Below are positions 15,787-24,154 of a stretch of 64,000 nt of DNA, one piece after another (the stretch's first letter is position 1; every line of letters starts with the position of its first letter). Made by a program: the position numbers and the translations under genes. Below the pieces are notes generated by a model. The model saw nothing but the letters and a program-made list of their open reading frames with translations, ran no database searches and was not told the origin of the DNA. Origin of the DNA: Caulobacter sp. (lineage in GTDB: Bacteria; Pseudomonadota; Alphaproteobacteria; Caulobacterales; Caulobacteraceae); assembly GCA_030680355.1 (NCBI GenBank), contig JAUXVF010000029.1, positions 1-64,000 on the forward strand, in the 5' to 3' direction.

Positions 15787-16328
15787 TCCTGCGGCCCGCG
15801 ACCGAGGCTGACGCGCCGGCGTTGGCGGCCATCTACGGCGACGCCTGCCTGCACGGCTCGGGCACGTTCGAGGAGATCGTTCCCGAGCCGGCGGAGATGG
15901 CCCGCCGGCTGGCCGCCGTGACCGCTCACGGCCTCCCCTACCTGGTCGCCGAGCTGGACAGGGCGGTGGCCGCGTTCGCCTACGCCGCCCCGTTCCGCCA
16001 GCGCAGCGCCTATCGCTTCACCGTCGAGGACAGCGTCTATGTCGCGCCCTCGGCCAAGGGGCGGGGCCTGGGGCGGGCGCTGCTGACGCGGGTCATCGCC
16101 GACAGCGAGGCCAAGGGCCTGCGCCAGATGCTGGCCGTGATCGGCGGATCGGACAACGCCGGCTCGATCGCCCTGCATCGCGGCCTGGGGTTCGAGATGC
16201 TCGGGACCATGCCCGCCGTCGGCTTCAAGCTGGGCCGCTGGATGGATGTGGTGATGATGCAGCGCGCCCTGAACGCCGGGTCCGCCACGCCGCCGGACCG
16301 GCCGGGCCTGGCGCTGAGCGGGGGCTAG
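15783..16328 (+). CDS. GNAT N-acetyltransferase, phosphinothricin-acetyltransferase-like
   Basis: A 181-residue GNAT enzyme. MILRPATEADAPALAAIY opens the domain, SVYVAPSAKGRGLGRALL is the acetyl-CoA-binding motif A (about residues 84-101), and NAGSIALHRGLGFEMLG is motif B. The pattern YRFTVEDSVYV is typical of the phosphinothricin/methionine-sulfone acetyltransferase branch, which acetylates small amines or toxic amino-acid analogues. Its ATG at 15783 overlaps the stop of the oligopeptidase gene, so the two are translationally coupled; the pairing may reflect handling of peptide-derived toxic amino acids, but that is only a guess. Confidence 0.88.
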   Translation: MILRPATEADAPALAAIYGDACLHGSGTFEEIVPEPAEMARRLAAVTAHGLPYLVAELDRAVAAFAYAAPFRQRSAYRFTVEDSVYVAPSAKGRGLGRALLTRVIADSEAKGLRQMLAVIGGSDNAGSIALHRGLGFEMLGTMPAVGFKLGRWMDVVMMQRALNAGSATPPDRPGLALSGG

Positions 16329-16392
16329 AGCGCGGGCGGGCGTCGAACGGCCTTTGCGGGCCTTCGAGGTCGGCGATCCGAGAAGAAGAAAG

Positions 16393-16466
16393 TGGCTGGG
16401 GAACTAGGACTCGAACCTAGAACGACGGTACCAAAAACCGCTGTGTTACCATTACACCATTCCCCA
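16393..16466 (-). tRNA. tRNA-Gln (anticodon TTG)
   Basis: A complete cloverleaf on the minus strand: acceptor TGGGGAA with TTCCCCA, anticodon loop TTTTGGT giving TTG, T-loop with GGTTCGAGTCC, discriminator G and an encoded CCA at 16393-16395. The gene is divergent from tRNA-Pro. Confidence 0.95.
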
Positions 16467-16510
16467 GCAGGGGCGTCGATGCTCCGTATTCCGAGCCTCG
16501 CGAGGCGGGT

Positions 16511-16539
16511 CAGATAGCGCAGGCGGGAGCGGGATGCAA
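16511..16539 (-). promoter_or_regulatory. Probable tRNA-Gln promoter
   Basis: On the minus strand TTGCAT, a 17-base spacer and TATCTG form a -35/-10 pair about 45 bases upstream of tRNA-Gln. A perfect palindrome GCCTCGCGAGGC (16495-16506) lies between promoter and tRNA. Confidence 0.55.
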
Positions 16540-16569
16540 CGCCGCCGTGAAAGGCTTTGTCACGGTCGC

Positions 16570-16598
16570 TTGCGGCCCGTGAAACTCCCCTCTATAAG
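16570..16598 (+). promoter_or_regulatory. tRNA-Pro promoter
   Basis: TTGCGG, a 17-base spacer and TATAAG. The -10 ends 14 bases before the tRNA, the expected spacing for a start at or near the pre-tRNA 5' end. Confidence 0.75.
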
Positions 16599-16612
16599 GC
16601 GCGCTCCCAAGT

Positions 16613-16689
16613 CGGAGTGTAGCTCAGTCTGGTAGAGCACCGTGTTCGGGACGCGGGGGTCGCAGGTTCGAATCCTGCCACTCCGACCA
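16613..16689 (+). tRNA. tRNA-Pro (anticodon CGG)
   Basis: A 77-base cloverleaf: acceptor CGGAGTG with CACTCCG, anticodon loop TTCGGGA giving CGG, T-arm GCAGGTTCGAATCCTGC, discriminator A and encoded CCA. Confidence 0.96.
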
Positions 16690-16754
16690 ATTTTCCCCGC
16701 GCCTAAAGTCCCTGAACACACAACGAATTCCCGGCGGTGTTGCACCGTGTTCAT

Positions 16755-16780
16755 TTGACGGCAACGCGTACCGCTATAGC
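16755..16780 (+). promoter_or_regulatory. sppA promoter matching the Caulobacter housekeeping consensus
   Basis: TTGACGG, 11 bases, then GCTATAGC. This nearly matches the published Caulobacter sigma-73 consensus (TTGACGS-N10-14-GCTANAWC), with one mismatch. It lies 30 bases upstream of the sppA start and supports the taxonomic call. Confidence 0.75.
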
Positions 16781-16809
16781 GTGGGCGCGATGTCCTCCTG
16801 GGGTCCCCG

Positions 16810-18612
16810 ATGAAGCAGTTTCTCCTGACGATGGCCGGCGTGTTCGCTGGCCTTGTCCTTTTCTTCGTGCTGATTCCCTTCCTGGTGATCGGCTCGATGA
16901 TCGGAGCGGCCAGCAAGCCCAGGGACACGACCCCGGCGGCGGCGGTGCTGCAGCTCGACCTGCGCGGCGGACTGACCGACCAGGACCCGCAAAACCCGTT
17001 CGCCGCGTTCAGCGGTTCGGGCCGGTCGGTGATGTCGGTGATCCAGGCGCTCCGCCATGCCGAGACCGACGACAAGGTGAAGGCCATCTTCGTGCGCCTG
17101 CCGGAGGGCGGCATGGCCCCGGCGGCGGCCGACGAGCTGCGGCTGGCCTTCCTGCATTTCCGCAAGGCCGGCAAGCCGATCTGGGCCCACAGCCAGGGCT
17201 TCTATCCCTCCGGGGCCGTGACCTCGACCTACATGCTGGGCGCGGCCACCGATTCGCTGTGGATGCAGCCGGACAGTTCGTTCCAGGCCACGGGCCTGGC
17301 CACCGAGGACATCTTCTTCAAACGCTTCTTCGACAAATACGGCGTCAAAGCCGATTTCGAACAGCGCAAGGAATACAAAAACGCGGTCAATCCCTACCTC
17401 TACAGCGACTACACGCCGGCCCACCGCGAGTCCGCGACGGCCTGGATGAACTCGGTCTACCGGACCGCCGTGCTGACCGCGGCCATTGATCGCAAGAAGG
17501 AGCCGGTGGCCTTCGTCCGCGCCATAGAGGCCGGACCCTGGTCCGCCGAGGAGGCCGCGACCAAGGGGCTGATCGACCATGTCGGCCAGGTGCGCCAGGC
17601 CGCCGACGCCCTGATCGCCAAGGCCGGCAAGAAGGCCGAGCTGGCCGATTTCGACGACTATATGCGCCAGGTGTCGCGGACACGGCGCGCGTCAGACGCC
17701 CTGAGCGGCAAGCCGGCCATCGCCGTCATCAGCGCCGAGGGACCGATCATGACCGGCGCGGGCGGCGGCGGTAATCCGTTCGCCAACGACGACACGGTGT
17801 GGTCCGACGACATTTCCGACGCCTTCTACGAGGCGATCGACGACAAGGACGTCAAGGCGATCGTCTTCCGGGTGTCCTCGCCCGGCGGGTCGGACACCGC
17901 GTCCGAACAGATCCTGGCGGCCGTCAAGGCGGCCCGCAAGGCCGGCAAGCCGGTGGTCGTCAGCATGGGCACCTACGCCGCCTCGGGTGGTTACTGGATT
18001 TCCTCCCAGGCCAACGAGATTGTCGCCGAGCCCACCACCTTGACCGGCTCGATCGGGGTCTATGGCGGCAAGTTCGCCCTCGGCGAAGCCCTGTCGCGGT
18101 TTGGCGTCGATGTCCGGTCGACCTCGGTCGGCGGCGACTACGCCGGCGCCTTCGGCATGGCCGACGGCTTCAACCAGGGCCAGCGCGCCGCCTTCTCGCG
18201 CTGGATGGACCATATCTACGACGGGTTCATCACCCGGGTGGCCGAAGGCCGCAAACTGCCGGTCGACCGGGTGCGCGAGATCGCCAAGGGCCGGGTCTGG
18301 ACCGGCGTCCAGGCGCGTCAGCTGAAGCTGGTCGACCATCTCGGCGGCTTCTATGACGCCGTCGACCGGGCCAAGGCCCTGGCCGAAATCGAGGGCGATG
18401 TGCGGCTCAAGACGATGGGCGGCGGAGGCTCGCCGTTCGAGGCGTTCGAAAGGATGTTCGGCGTCAGCTCGGCCTCCCTGAGGACCGTCGCGGCGGCCGG
18501 CTGGGTGCTGGGCGATCCGCGGGCCGCCGCTGTGCTCGACGAGATGGCCACGACGCGCCTGAGGGCCTCGCCCAGCGGCGCCGCCGTCCTGGCGCCCACC
18601 CCGCTTCACTAA
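16810..18612 (+). CDS. sppA: Signal peptide peptidase SppA, 67-kDa type
   Basis: A 600-residue membrane-anchored peptidase of family S49 that degrades leftover signal peptides in the inner membrane. Residues 7-30 form the N-terminal transmembrane anchor. The protein has two tandem S49 domains, as in E. coli SppA. The general-base Lys is Lys190 (RKEYKNAVNPY) in the first domain, and the nucleophile is Ser392 (GTYAASGGYWIS) in the second, matching the Lys209/Ser409 pair of E. coli. The helix TTLTGSIGVYGGKF follows. It has its own good promoter and no operon partner. Confidence 0.95.
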   Translation: MKQFLLTMAGVFAGLVLFFVLIPFLVIGSMIGAASKPRDTTPAAAVLQLDLRGGLTDQDPQNPFAAFSGSGRSVMSVIQALRHAETDDKVKAIFVRLPEGGMAPAAADELRLAFLHFRKAGKPIWAHSQGFYPSGAVTSTYMLGAATDSLWMQPDSSFQATGLATEDIFFKRFFDKYGVKADFEQRKEYKNAVNPYLYSDYTPAHRESATAWMNSVYRTAVLTAAIDRKKEPVAFVRAIEAGPWSAEEAATKGLIDHVGQVRQAADALIAKAGKKAELADFDDYMRQVSRTRRASDALSGKPAIAVISAEGPIMTGAGGGGNPFANDDTVWSDDISDAFYEAIDDKDVKAIVFRVSSPGGSDTASEQILAAVKAARKAGKPVVVSMGTYAASGGYWISSQANEIVAEPTTLTGSIGVYGGKFALGEALSRFGVDVRSTSVGGDYAGAFGMADGFNQGQRAAFSRWMDHIYDGFITRVAEGRKLPVDRVREIAKGRVWTGVQARQLKLVDHLGGFYDAVDRAKALAEIEGDVRLKTMGGGGSPFEAFERMFGVSSASLRTVAAAGWVLGDPRAAAVLDEMATTRLRASPSGAAVLAPTPLH

Positions 18613-18660
18613 GGCCCGACCCAGCCCAGGCAGCCCCTCCACGGGCTCCGTCGTCAGGAC

Positions 18661-18690
18661 CGCTCATCCCCGCGAAGGCCGGGGTGAGCG
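18661..18690. repeat. REP-like palindrome
   Basis: CGCTCATCCCC and GGGGTGAGCG pair with a single bulged base around GCGAAGGCC. The CCCGCGAAGG core is the common alphaproteobacterial extragenic palindrome. Confidence 0.6.
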
Positions 18691-19004
18691 CGGCTGGAAG
18701 AGCGCGCGCCCTTTGAAGTCGCGCAGGCTGCGTTGTCACCGCGCGCGTCTTGAGCGGCGGCTCGACACCGAGGCGGGCGGGCCTGCCCCGTCGCCGGCAG
18801 GACGCCCTCGTGATCCGTCGCCATGACGGCCAGCGGGGCAGACCTCCAGCTCAACGACACGGTCGCACGACGATCATGCCCCCCCTGCGTTCAGGAGGGG
18901 CGGAGCGGCGAGGCGATAAGGCTGGCTGGCCCGGCGCCGGGCTTGAGGCCGCGCCAGGGGCTGTGGGTCCTCCCTACGCGCGAGCCCCCACAAACACACA
19001 GCAC

Positions 19005-19038
19005 AACGGCCAGGCGCTCGCGAGAGACCTGGCCGTTT
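19005..19038 (+). terminator. Intrinsic terminator, rightward
   Basis: AACGGCCAGG (19005-19014) pairs with CCTGGCCGTT (19028-19037) and ends in TTT. It probably serves readthrough from sppA. Confidence 0.6.
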
Positions 19039-19076
19039 GCCGTTGTGACGCCACGCAGAGCCCGGCGCCGGGGCGA

Positions 19077-19108
19077 ACAAAAAAGGGGCCGCCCTGAGGC
19101 GACCCCTT
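19077..19108 (-). terminator. Intrinsic terminator of the TonB receptor gene
   Basis: On the minus strand AAGGGGTCGCC and GGCGGCCCCTT pair with one mismatch around TCAG and run into TTTTTT. It lies 26 bases after the receptor stop codon. Confidence 0.85.
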
Positions 19109-19133
19109 CCTTGCTGTTCTGAAGACCGAAGTC

Positions 19134-22100
19134 CTAGAAGGCGTACTTCAGACCGAAGCGAACCGACCGCGGAGATTGGTAGGTCCGGGGCAGGCCGTAG
19201 TACGGAGCGCGAACGCCCTTCGCACCACCCGACGAGGTCCGCACTTCGCCCTGTTCCACGACGCGGGTGACCGCATCGCCATCGAACAGGTTGAAGATGT
19301 CGACACTGGCCGTCAGCTTGCCGTTTTCCGCCGAGTCCATGATCTTGAACGCGAAGGTCATGTCGACCTGGTAGGTCCAGTCCGTCGTGCCGGCGGAGCC
19401 GCGCGGCGTCGGGATGCTGTTGTAGGACTGGTTGGACGTGATGCCCAGAGCGACCAGCTGAGCGTTCAGCGAGCCCGCCGTGCCGGACACGGTGCCCTGC
19501 GGACACATCCAACCCGACGGCGTACCCGAGTCCGGGGCCAGCGGATCAACCGTCCCAGGGACGTAACCGATACAGCCGTAAGGCCGGCCCGATTGCGCCG
19601 TGAAGTTGGCGCCGATGATCAGCCAGTCCATCGGCGAGTAGGTGCCGAAGACCTTGAAGGTGTGCTTGCGATCGTTGGGCAGAAGGCCGTTCGAGTACAG
19701 CGTGTTGGAGGCGTGGTCGAAGTCCTGGGTGATCGAGGTGTCGGTCTGTCCCACGTCGGACTTCACGGCGCCTTCGTAGTTGCCTTCCGAACGGGCCAGG
19801 ACGTAGGAGCCCTGGACGCCCCAACGGCCGTCGAACGGACGCTCGAAGGTGAACTGGAGCGCTTCGTACTTACGCTCGACTTCCGGCAGGGCCAGATCGG
19901 CGGTCGTAAGGTTGATCCACTGCCCGTTGTAGTCAGGGTTGGGCAGACCGGCGCCCGTCTTGATGGTGTCGCCTTCCAGATCGATGAAGACGCGAGCGCC
20001 GTCACCCGGGTTGATCAGGATGTAGGGATAGACGCTGGGATCGGCGTTGCAGGTCGCGATGGCGTTGCGCGTGCAGTAGCGGGTGACCGCGTCGCCGATG
20101 GCCGTGTCTTCGATCGTGCTTTGCAGCTGACGGTTCACGTAGCGAACGCCACCGGTCCAGTCGGCGAAGTAGCCTTCACGGAACTTGTGCTCGTAGCCGA
20201 GCACGAACTCACGCTCGTACATGGGCTCCAGGCCGGATTCGACCACCGTGCGGGGATCGGGTCCACCCGGAGGGCTGAAGTAGTCGGTCGTGCCGATCTG
20301 GGCGCCGAGGGTCGGGTAGTTGCCGGCCAGGACGAGGGCGCCGCAAGCCGCGCTGGCGGTGGTGCAGCCAGGAGCCGCGCGGGTCGTCTGGTAGTAGGCC
20401 TCGGTATAGACTTCACCCGACGACGCGCGGATCGAGGTGTTGGTCGCGATGGGGAGATAGTAGTCGCCCATCGAACCGTAGATCCGGTCCACGCCGTTGC
20501 CGATCGGATCCCAGTTGAAACCGATACGCGGGGCGTACTGGTTGTCGATGCTGATGTAGGTCTGACCCGAAGAGTTCATGTAGTCATAGATGTCGGCGCG
20601 GACGCCGAGCTGGACGCTGAAGTCCGGGGTGATGTCCCAGGAGTCCTGCACGTACCAGGCCGTCTGTTCACCCTTGAAGTCGCCGATGTTGGCGAAGGTG
20701 ATCACGTCGATACAGCCGTTGACGCCGGCGGTGGCGGGGCAGTCATCCTGCGCCCAGGCGTAGTAGAGGGCGCCGCCCGAATAGGCGCTGACGGCCGTCG
20801 ACAGCAGATCTTCCTTGTCGTAGCCGACCCGCAGGTGGTGGTCGCCGAGAAGGTTGAAGTAGAAGTCGGCGTCGATGCGGTAGGTCTTGCGGTCGTCTTC
20901 ACCAACAAGGTTGTACGGGCCAGCGTGCACGCCGCTCGTCGCGTAGCTGCCACCCAGCTTGCCATAGTCACGAATGCCGGGGACGCCGACGTTGGGACCG
21001 TAGTCGAGGTAGTCGCTCTGGGTCCGGCCGTAGAGGGCCGACAGCGTGAACCAGTCGGTGAACACACCGGTGTACTTGTAGATCTGGTTAAAGCCGCCCG
21101 ATTTCTGATTGTAAGAGTTCAGCGGAACCGTGATGCCGTTGGTGGCGCGGGACACGGTGTAGGGCTGGTAGTCGGTGGTCGACTCGTCCGAGAACATCGT
21201 GACTTCCAACCGGTGGTTTTCGTTCAACACGAAGTCGAACTTGGCCGCCAGGCGGGGGTCGTTGTAGGTCGAGGTCGTCTGGGTGCCGGTGCCGGCCGTC
21301 GGGCTGCTGTAGCCGATGGCGCCGGTGCTGTCGTTCTGGCGAGCGTTATAGAGCAGGAAGAAGAAGATGTGATCCTGCACGATCGGGCCGCTGGCCCAGA
21401 TCGTCTGCTCGCTGGAGTTGGCCTTGGAGTACTGGTTCAGAACCGTCTGGCCGACCGAGTTGTTGCCGCCCGGAGCGTAGGAGAGACCGCGCGAGGCGCG
21501 CAGCATGTCCGGGGTCCAGTAGGCGCTGCCACCGAAGTGGAACTCGTTCGAACCCGAACGGGTCACGATGTTGATCACGCCGCCGGTGCCACGACCGTAT
21601 TCAGCGGCATAACCGCCGGTCTTGGCGTCAACCGTCTGGATGAACTCGTAGGGCAGATCGGCGTAACCCAGGAAGGTCCGCTGGTCGGTCACGTTCAGAC
21701 CGTTGATGTAGTAGACGCTTTCCGCGGCGGACGTGCCCGACAGGGTCACGGCGCTCTGGTTACGACGAACGCCGTTGGCGGCGATCGAGGGGTCGGAGGC
21801 GCCAACGCCCGGGGCCAGGTTGACCGCGGAGTTGATGCTGCGGCCCAGGGGCACGCGGCCGGACAGTTCCTGAACGTCGACGCTCAGGCCGGTGTCGGTG
21901 GCGGCGAAGTCCTGGACGCGACGGGTCGCGGTGATGACCAGTTCGCTGACCGAAGCGGCCGACGTCATGGTGAAGGCGTAGGCCGAACCACCCGGCGAGA
22001 CCGAAACGGTCTGGCCCGAGAGGCTCGGGAAGCCGGCGGCCGAGACCGAGGCGGAGTAGACGCCGACGGGCAGGGCCGGAATGCGGTAACCGCCGTTGGA

Positions 22101-22355
22101 GTCGGTACGGGCCGTACGGGTCGTGCCCTGGGCCGAGGTGACGCTGACGGTGGCGCCGGCGAGCGGGCTGCCATTTTCGTCAGTGACGCTGCCGCTCAGA
22201 ATGCCGGAGGTGTAGTCCTGCGCGCTGGCCATGGTCGGAACCAGGCTGGCGATCGCAACGACCGAAACCGGCGCGACGACAGTCGCCATGCCGGCCAGAA
22301 GGGTCGAAGCGAGAAGCCGCGCTCGGGCGCCTCGTTGGATGACGTTCATGCTCAT
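19134..22355 (-). CDS. TonB-dependent receptor, Oar-like, with carboxypeptidase-regulatory domain
   Basis: A 1073-residue outer-membrane transporter. A signal peptide is cleaved after ASA45. Residues about 48-130 form a carboxypeptidase-regulatory-like beta-sandwich (GILSGSVTDENGSPLAGATV, then DSNGGYRIPALPVGVYSASV), followed by a plug domain (VTDQRTFLGYADLPYEFIQT, then GGYAAEYGRGTGGVINIVTR) and a large beta-barrel ending in RSVRFGLKYAF with the terminal Phe needed for barrel insertion. The layout is that of Oar-like receptors, which import or export large substrates such as peptides or polysaccharides. The start at 22355 has GAGGGG six bases upstream. No TonB/ExbBD or processing enzyme is adjacent. 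Its leader holds a long inverted repeat. Confidence 0.93.
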   Translation of the reverse strand: MSMNVIQRGARARLLASTLLAGMATVVAPVSVVAIASLVPTMASAQDYTSGILSGSVTDENGSPLAGATVSVTSAQGTTRTARTDSNGGYRIPALPVGVYSASVSAAGFPSLSGQTVSVSPGGSAYAFTMTSAASVSELVITATRRVQDFAATDTGLSVDVQELSGRVPLGRSINSAVNLAPGVGASDPSIAANGVRRNQSAVTLSGTSAAESVYYINGLNVTDQRTFLGYADLPYEFIQTVDAKTGGYAAEYGRGTGGVINIVTRSGSNEFHFGGSAYWTPDMLRASRGLSYAPGGNNSVGQTVLNQYSKANSSEQTIWASGPIVQDHIFFFLLYNARQNDSTGAIGYSSPTAGTGTQTTSTYNDPRLAAKFDFVLNENHRLEVTMFSDESTTDYQPYTVSRATNGITVPLNSYNQKSGGFNQIYKYTGVFTDWFTLSALYGRTQSDYLDYGPNVGVPGIRDYGKLGGSYATSGVHAGPYNLVGEDDRKTYRIDADFYFNLLGDHHLRVGYDKEDLLSTAVSAYSGGALYYAWAQDDCPATAGVNGCIDVITFANIGDFKGEQTAWYVQDSWDITPDFSVQLGVRADIYDYMNSSGQTYISIDNQYAPRIGFNWDPIGNGVDRIYGSMGDYYLPIATNTSIRASSGEVYTEAYYQTTRAAPGCTTASAACGALVLAGNYPTLGAQIGTTDYFSPPGGPDPRTVVESGLEPMYEREFVLGYEHKFREGYFADWTGGVRYVNRQLQSTIEDTAIGDAVTRYCTRNAIATCNADPSVYPYILINPGDGARVFIDLEGDTIKTGAGLPNPDYNGQWINLTTADLALPEVERKYEALQFTFERPFDGRWGVQGSYVLARSEGNYEGAVKSDVGQTDTSITQDFDHASNTLYSNGLLPNDRKHTFKVFGTYSPMDWLIIGANFTAQSGRPYGCIGYVPGTVDPLAPDSGTPSGWMCPQGTVSGTAGSLNAQLVALGITSNQSYNSIPTPRGSAGTTDWTYQVDMTFAFKIMDSAENGKLTASVDIFNLFDGDAVTRVVEQGEVRTSSGGAKGVRAPYYGLPRTYQSPRSVRFGLKYAF

Positions 22356-22725
22356 AAATTCCCCTCAATAGCGTGGTGTCACAAGCGAGCGAAAAGGGCG
22401 CTAAATTGCCCCTCGCTTTTCGCTCGGTCGGAATGCCGCCCCAGTTCCACCACGAGATCACGTGTGTCCCGAAAACATCTTTTCGGTTGTGGCGACGGTA
22501 TGGGCGGGGCGCGCAATGGGTCAATTGATATTACAGGACGGTAACTAGATCAGAGCCCGCTGTCGCAAAAGCGCAACAGGAATGCCGCATTCCGATTGAA
22601 GCCCGGCTGAATTTTGCGCCCAGATGGCGAAAACGCGGATCGGTTAACGCTCACCGGGGATTCGCGGGCGGCGCCACAATTGCCTTATCTCGCCCCAATC
22701 GGCCGCAGATTCGGAAAATGCTCGC
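22356..22725. other. Intergenic leader and promoter region of the TonB receptor gene
   Basis: No gene is seen in these 370 bases. They hold two hairpins upstream of the receptor gene: the long repeat at 22386-22426 and a tight one, CCGAAAA-CATC-TTTTCGG, at 22469-22486. On the minus strand TTGACC with a 17-base spacer and ATACCG near 22500-22525 is a weak promoter candidate. Confidence 0.5.
22386..22426 (-). promoter_or_regulatory. Leader inverted repeat upstream of the TonB receptor
   Basis: CGAGCGAAAAG (22386-22396) and CTTTTCGCTCG (22416-22426) are perfect 11-bp arms around 19 bases, which themselves contain GGGC...GCCC. The structure sits 31-71 bases before the receptor start codon, so it would form in the mRNA leader or serve as an operator. 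Which of the two is not determined. Confidence 0.5.
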
Positions 22726-23133
22726 CTATCCGAGCACGCTGGAGAGGTCATAACCGGCCTCCCGGCCCAGGGCCGTCAGCTCTCCGCGGGACCGGGCGCC
22801 GCTGATCATCTGGCCGATGGACCAGGTCACGATCGAACGCGTCCCCGACCGGCAGAACGCCAGAACCGGCCCCTCCGCCTCCTCGATGGCCAGCCGGTTG
22901 GCCTCGACCTGATCGGGCATCGGCCCGCCCGTGATCGGGATATGGACGTAGGCCAGGCCGGCCGCGCGCGCGGCGGCCTCCATGCCGGCGCTGGAGGGCT
23001 GGTCGGCGGTTTCGCCGTCGGGCCGGTTGTTGATCACCATCTTGAAGCCGGCGGCGGCCGCCGCCGCCATGTCCTCGATCGCGATCTGGGGGCTGACGGA
23101 GAAGTCCTCGGTCACACGGCGAAAGTCGGTCAT
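22726..23133 (-). CDS. DUF442/TIGR01244 family protein (phosphatase- or sulfurtransferase-like)
   Basis: A 135-residue protein of the DUF442 family, related to dual-specificity phosphatases and to the domain fused to beta-lactamase-like Blh/ETHE1 proteins. The P-loop-like motif is CRSGTRS, with the nucleophile Cys94 and Arg99 (C-x5-R). INNRPDGE and HIPITGG are the other family blocks. Activity in this family is debated (rhodanese-like sulfur transfer or phosphatase). The start at 23133 is chosen over an upstream ATG at 23193 because the shorter form matches the family. No neighbour links to sulfide oxidation are visible. Confidence 0.85.
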   Translation of the reverse strand: MTDFRRVTEDFSVSPQIAIEDMAAAAAAGFKMVINNRPDGETADQPSSAGMEAAARAAGLAYVHIPITGGPMPDQVEANRLAIEEAEGPVLAFCRSGTRSIVTWSIGQMISGARSRGELTALGREAGYDLSSVLG

Positions 23134-23230
23134 GGCTCGGTCATTCCAGATAGGGTTCGTTGACAACATCGGGGGCGGATGAAAGTTTCGCAACGCCTTT
23201 GCGGTTCAACCCCGCGCGAGTGAGCCGCCG

Positions 23231-24154
23231 ATGTTGCGTTTCCTTTTCCGCCGTCTCCTCGTGGCCATCCCCACGCTGTTCCTGGTGATCACGGTCGCCT
23301 TCTTCATGATGCGGGCCGCCCCGGGCAGCCCCTTCGTCAACGAACGACAGCTGTCGCCCGAGGTCGAGAAGGTCATCCAGGCCCAGTACGGCATGGACCG
23401 GCCGCTGGTTGAGCAATACGTCAGCTACCTCGGCGACGTGGTTCGCGGCGATTTCGGCCCGTCGCTGAAATACCGCGACAAGACCGTGCTCGACATTCTC
23501 AAGGAGAACTACGGGGTCAGCCTGAAGCTGGGCCTGTCGGCGATTCTGATCGCCGCCCTGATGGGGGTGTCCCTCGGCGTCATCGCGGCGTTGCGACAGA
23601 ACAAGGTCGCCGACTATGCGACCATGACCCTGGCCATTCTCGGCGTCTGCATACCCACCTTCGTAACGGCGCCGCTGCTGGTGCTGTTCTTCGCGTCCCG
23701 ACTGGGCTGGCTGCCGACTGCGGGGTGGAACAACGGCGCCCTGCTCAACATGGTGCTGCCGGTGGCCGTTCTGGCCCTGCCCCAGATCGCCATCATCTCC
23801 CGCCTGACCCGGGCCGGGATGATCGAAGTGCTGCGCTCCAACTATATCCGGACGGCGCGGGCCAAGGGCCTGCCCGACAACCTGATCGTCCGAAAGCACG
23901 CCTTGAGGGCCGCCATCCTGCCCCTGGTCAGCTACCTCGGCCCGGCCTGCGCCGGCCTGCTGACCGGTTCGCTGGTGGTCGAGAAGATCTTCAACCTGCC
24001 GGGCCTTGGAAAGTTCTTTGTTATCAGCGCCCTGCAGCGAGACTACACCGTCGTGATGGGTATGGTGATTGTCTACGCCCTGCTGATCCTGACCCTGAAT
24101 CTGATCGCCGACATGATGTACGCGGCGCTTGACCCGCGGGTGAAACTGTCGTGA
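23231..24154 (+). CDS. oppB: ABC transporter permease, OppB/DppB type
   Basis: A 307-residue inner-membrane permease with six predicted transmembrane helices. MLRFLFRRLLVAIPTLFLVI at the N terminus and the EAA loop IRTARAKGLPDNLIVRKHAL are characteristic of the peptide/nickel family; the YGMDRPLVEQYVSYLGDVV segment is the periplasmic part. It forms one half of the channel of a peptide importer. Its last codon overlaps the GTG start of the second permease (GTGA), so both are translationally coupled. The substrate-binding protein gene follows, but no ATPase gene is present. Confidence 0.92.
   Translation: MLRFLFRRLLVAIPTLFLVITVAFFMMRAAPGSPFVNERQLSPEVEKVIQAQYGMDRPLVEQYVSYLGDVVRGDFGPSLKYRDKTVLDILKENYGVSLKLGLSAILIAALMGVSLGVIAALRQNKVADYATMTLAILGVCIPTFVTAPLLVLFFASRLGWLPTAGWNNGALLNMVLPVAVLALPQIAIISRLTRAGMIEVLRSNYIRTARAKGLPDNLIVRKHALRAAILPLVSYLGPACAGLLTGSLVVEKIFNLPGLGKFFVISALQRDYTVVMGMVIVYALLILTLNLIADMMYAALDPRVKLS

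Larger units (their letters stand above)
18613..19133. other. Intergenic region between sppA and the TonB receptor gene
   Basis: This 521-base stretch between convergent genes shows no gene with a ribosome binding site or recognisable protein. It contains a palindromic repeat (18661-18690) and two opposed terminators near its right end. Scattered GC-rich palindromes such as CCCGGCGCCGGG near 18930 and 19060 suggest accumulated intergenic repeats. Confidence 0.55.

Noticed and set aside
18750-19122. Small genes in the sppA-TonB receptor gap
   Set aside because: The frames overlap terminators and palindromes, and have no ribosome binding site or sensible composition.
19176-22544. A very long open frame (1122 codons) on the + strand
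   Set aside because: It lies antisense to the TonB receptor gene and has low-complexity Arg/Gly/Val composition without any domain; it is a shadow caused by high GC and codon bias.
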